From the NCBI RefSeq assembly GCF_050003625.1, contig NC_134401.1:95210852-95274851 (forward strand): 64,000 bases of DNA, read 5' to 3'. The notes under the pieces are model-generated. The model saw only the letters and a list, made by a program, of their open reading frames with translations. It was not told the origin of the DNA and searched no databases. Both the position numbers and the translations under genes were made by a program. This stretch comes from Haematobia irritans (taxonomy: Eukaryota; Arthropoda; Insecta; Diptera; Muscidae). This document shows positions 62,145 to 64,000 of the stretch, piece after piece. Position 1 is the first letter of the stretch, and each line of letters starts with the position of its first letter.

Positions 62145-62735
62145 AATTATCGCCCTTTTCGCTCTAGGACGCATATTTAAGGAGATATGGCCAAAAGAAG
62201 TTTTTCATATAAAAATTTCAATTTTTTTGGGATTTGGGTGGATTTTTCAATTTTTTGATTGTGGTCACAAATTATCGTCCTTTTCGCTCTAGGACGCATA
62301 TTTAAGGAGATATGGCCAAAAGAAGTTTTTCATATAAAAATTTAAATTTCTTTAGGTTTTGGGTGGATTTTCCATTTTTTTGAGGGTGGTCACGAATTAT
62401 CGTCCTTTTCGCTCTAGGACGCTTAGTTTAGGAGATATGGCCAAAATAAGTTTTTCATATAAAAATTTCAATTTTTTTAGGATTTTGATGGATTTTCAAT
62501 TTTTTGATGGTGGTCACGAATTATCGTCCTTTTCCCTCTAGGACGCTTAGTTTAGGAGATATGGCCAAAAGAAGTTTTTCATATAAAAATTTCAATTTTT
62601 TTAGGATTTGGGTGGATTTTTCAATTTTTTTATGGTGGTCACGAATTATCGTCCTTTTCGCTCTAGGACGCATATTTAAAGAGATATGGCCAAAAGAAGT
62701 TTTTCATATAAAAATTTCAATTTTTTTAGGTTTTG
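62145..62735 (+). repeat. Terminal duplication, copy 1
   Basis: Matches 63059-63775. It starts at the attatcgccc monomer (cgccc at 62151 and 63065) and runs through ttgggattt with gattgtgg, a ttaaatttctttagg monomer, ggattttgatgg and ttttccctctagg. Offset rises from 914 to 1041, so copy 2 has one more monomer. Confidence 0.87.
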
Positions 62736-63058
62736 CGTGGATTTTTCAATTTTTTGATGGTGGTCACGAATTATCGTCCTTTTCGCTCTAGGACGCATAT
62801 TTAAAGAGATATGGCCAAAAGAAGTTTTTCATATAAAAATTTCAATTTTTTTAAGTTTTGGGTGGATTTTTGAATTTTTTGAGGGTGGTCACGAATTATC
62901 GTCCTTTGCTCTCTAGGACGCATATTTAAGGAGATATGGCCAAAAGAAGTTTTTCATATAAAAATTTCAATTTTTTTAGGTTATGGGTGGATTTTTCAAT
63001 TTTTTGATGGTGGTCACGAATTATCGTCCTTGTCGCTCTAGGACGCATATTTAAGGAG
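62736..63058 (+). repeat. Satellite between the terminal duplicates
   Basis: Three monomers, including ggttttgcgtgg near 62733 and ttgctctctagg near 62906. It ends at an out-of-phase junction at about 63058. Confidence 0.8.
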
Positions 63059-63108
63059 AATTATCGCCCTTTTCGCTCTAGGACGCATATTTAAGGAGAT
63101 ATGGCCAA
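63009..63108 (+). repeat. Out-of-phase junction with 50-bp tandem duplication
   Basis: The aattatcg...ttaaggag segment occurs twice in direct succession (63009-63058 and 63059-63108), so one unit is only 50 bp long. The second copy carries the cgccc variant and begins the downstream duplicate of 62145-62735. The junction is therefore the breakpoint of that duplication, joined out of monomer phase. Confidence 0.88.
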
Positions 63109-64000
63109 AAGAAGTTTTTCATATAAAAATTTCAATTTTTTTGGGATTTGGGTGGATTTTTCAATTTTTTGATTGTGGTCACAAATTATCGTCCTTTTCG
63201 CTCTAGGGCGCATATTTAAGGAGATATGGCCAAAAGAAGTTTTTCATATAAAAATTTAAATTTCTTTAGGTTTTGGGTGGATTTTTGAATTATTTGAGGG
63301 TGGTCACGAATTATCGTCCTTTTCGCTGTAGGACGCATATTTAAGGAGATATGGCCAAAAGAAGTTTTTCATATAAAAATTTCAATTATTTTAGGTTTTG
63401 GGTGGATTTTTCATTTTTTTTGAGGGTGGTCACGAATTATCGTCCTTTTCGCTCTAGGACGCTTAGTTTAGGAGATATGGCCAAAATAAGTTTTTCATAT
63501 AAAAATTTCAATTTTTTTAGGATTTTGATGGATTTTTCAATTTTTTGATGGTGGTCACGAATTATCGTCCTTTTCCCTCTAGGACGCTTAGTTTGGGAGA
63601 TATGGCCAAAAGAAGTTTTTCATATAAAAATTTCAATTTTTTTAGGATTTGGGTGGATTTTTCAATTTTTTTATGGTGGTCACGAATTATCGTACTTTTC
63701 GCTCTAGGACGCATATTTAAAGAGATATGTCCAAAAGAAGTTTTTCATATAAAAATTTCAATTTTTTTAGGTTTTGGGTGGATTTTTGAATTTTTTGAGG
63801 GTGGTCACGAATTATCGTCCTTTTCGCTCTAGGACGCTTAGTTTAGGAGATATGGCCAAAATAAGTTTTTCATTTAAATTTCTATTTTTTTAGGATTTGG
63901 GTGGATTTTTCAATTTTTTGATGGTAGTCACGAATTATCGTCCTTTTCGCTCTAGGACGCATATTTAAGGAGATATGGCCAAAAGAAGTTTTTCATATAA
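63059..64000 (+). repeat. Terminal duplication, copy 2, and array to window end
   Basis: 63059-63775 repeats 62145-62735 with one added monomer (gctgtagg, ttcaattattttagg near 63330-63400). At 63540-63830 it is closer to 51920-52205 than copy 1 is (gaattttttgaggg end), suggesting mosaic ancestry. The last units are ordinary; catttaaatttctat near 63871 has a small deletion. The array continues past the window end. Confidence 0.85.

Larger units (their letters stand above)
1..64000 (+). repeat. 125-bp satellite array filling the window
   Basis: Seen: the landmark tggtcacgaattatcgtcc recurs every 125 bp from base 1 to the last line (for example at 1, 126, 251, 376, 501), always on the + strand. 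Counting one consensus monomer gives A33 C14 G27 T51, so 33% G+C with strong T over A and G over C on this strand. Monomers differ from each other at a few positions, mostly as shared, linked variants rather than private mutations. Neither end of the window leaves the array. Known: long homogeneous head-to-tail arrays of this kind are eukaryotic satellites, commonly at centromeres, pericentromeres or heterochromatic knobs. Inferred: the window is interior to a larger array. I do not recognise the monomer family, and no gene, transposon or unique insert was seen. Confidence 0.98.

Noticed and set aside
1..64000. CRISPR array.
   Set aside because: Units are contiguous 125-bp near-copies with no short repeat alternating with unique spacers, and no cas genes.
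1..64000. Assignment to a named satellite family or species.
   Set aside because: I do not recognise the monomer. A search of the consensus against satellite and genome databases would decide; a strong match to one lineage would identify the source.

Overview
The whole 64 kb window is one uninterrupted satellite DNA array. I see no gene, RNA gene, transposon, CRISPR array or unique sequence. The unit is a head-to-tail monomer of 125 bp (roughly 510 copies), about 33% G+C, always in the same orientation apart from two micro-inversions near 48.48 and 60.35 kb. The array runs off both ends of the window, so it is longer than 64 kb. Megabase-type tandem arrays with nested higher-order repeats are typical of eukaryotic centromeric or pericentromeric/heterochromatic DNA (plant or animal). 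I do not recognise this monomer as a named satellite and the sequence alone does not fix the taxon or prove centromere function.

Each monomer, in the phase beginning at base 1 (tggtcacgaa...), has two modules. Positions 1-60 hold all four CpGs (7, 15, 24, 34) and a dyad cgtcct / aggacg. Positions 61-125 are AT-rich, with A/T tracts spaced near 10 bp and, in most monomers, no or one C from position 84 to the end. Linked variants define monomer subtypes: gcatatttaagg (A) or gcttagtttagg (B); ttcgctc, ttgcgctc or gctgtagg; aaaagaag or aaaataag; ggttttggg, ggttatggg or ggatttggg; gaggg, gatgg or gattg.

Layout by higher-order structure (boundaries read by eye, about +/-20 bp unless noted): 1-1000, about 4-monomer (500 bp) periodicity; 2300-4795 and 4796-7790, adjacent copies of a 20- to 24-monomer block; 9075-12343 and 12344-14670, a 3269-bp period; 13290-15567 and 15931-18208, a 2641-bp period overlapping the previous one; 19.7-21.7 kb, a 1273-bp offset duplication; 22.5-24.0 kb, a 751-bp tandem; 24.1-25.6 kb, a 749-bp tandem; 32.0-40.2 kb, the clearest higher-order repeat, four near-identical units with spacings 2006, 2255 and 2254 bp; 42.65-44.95 kb, a 1250-bp period with an internal 58-bp deletion in one copy; 48.97-50.65 kb, an 876-bp tandem; 50.2-52.25 kb recurring at 60.8-62.8 kb; 53.4/55.2, 56.4/57.0, 57.55/58.2, 58.8/60.4 and 62.1/63.1 kb, further local duplications. 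Between these lie monomers whose order I could not assign to a block.

No coding system is present. Open reading frames of 60-95 codons are by-products of the repeat: the same short peptides recur wherever a monomer happens to be 126 bp long and so keeps frame. The interest of the window lies in its record of satellite evolution: nested tandem duplications, fold-back micro-inversions, recurrent microhomology deletions, and sequence features (dyad, phased A-tracts, strand asymmetry, clustered CpGs) that could matter for chromatin.
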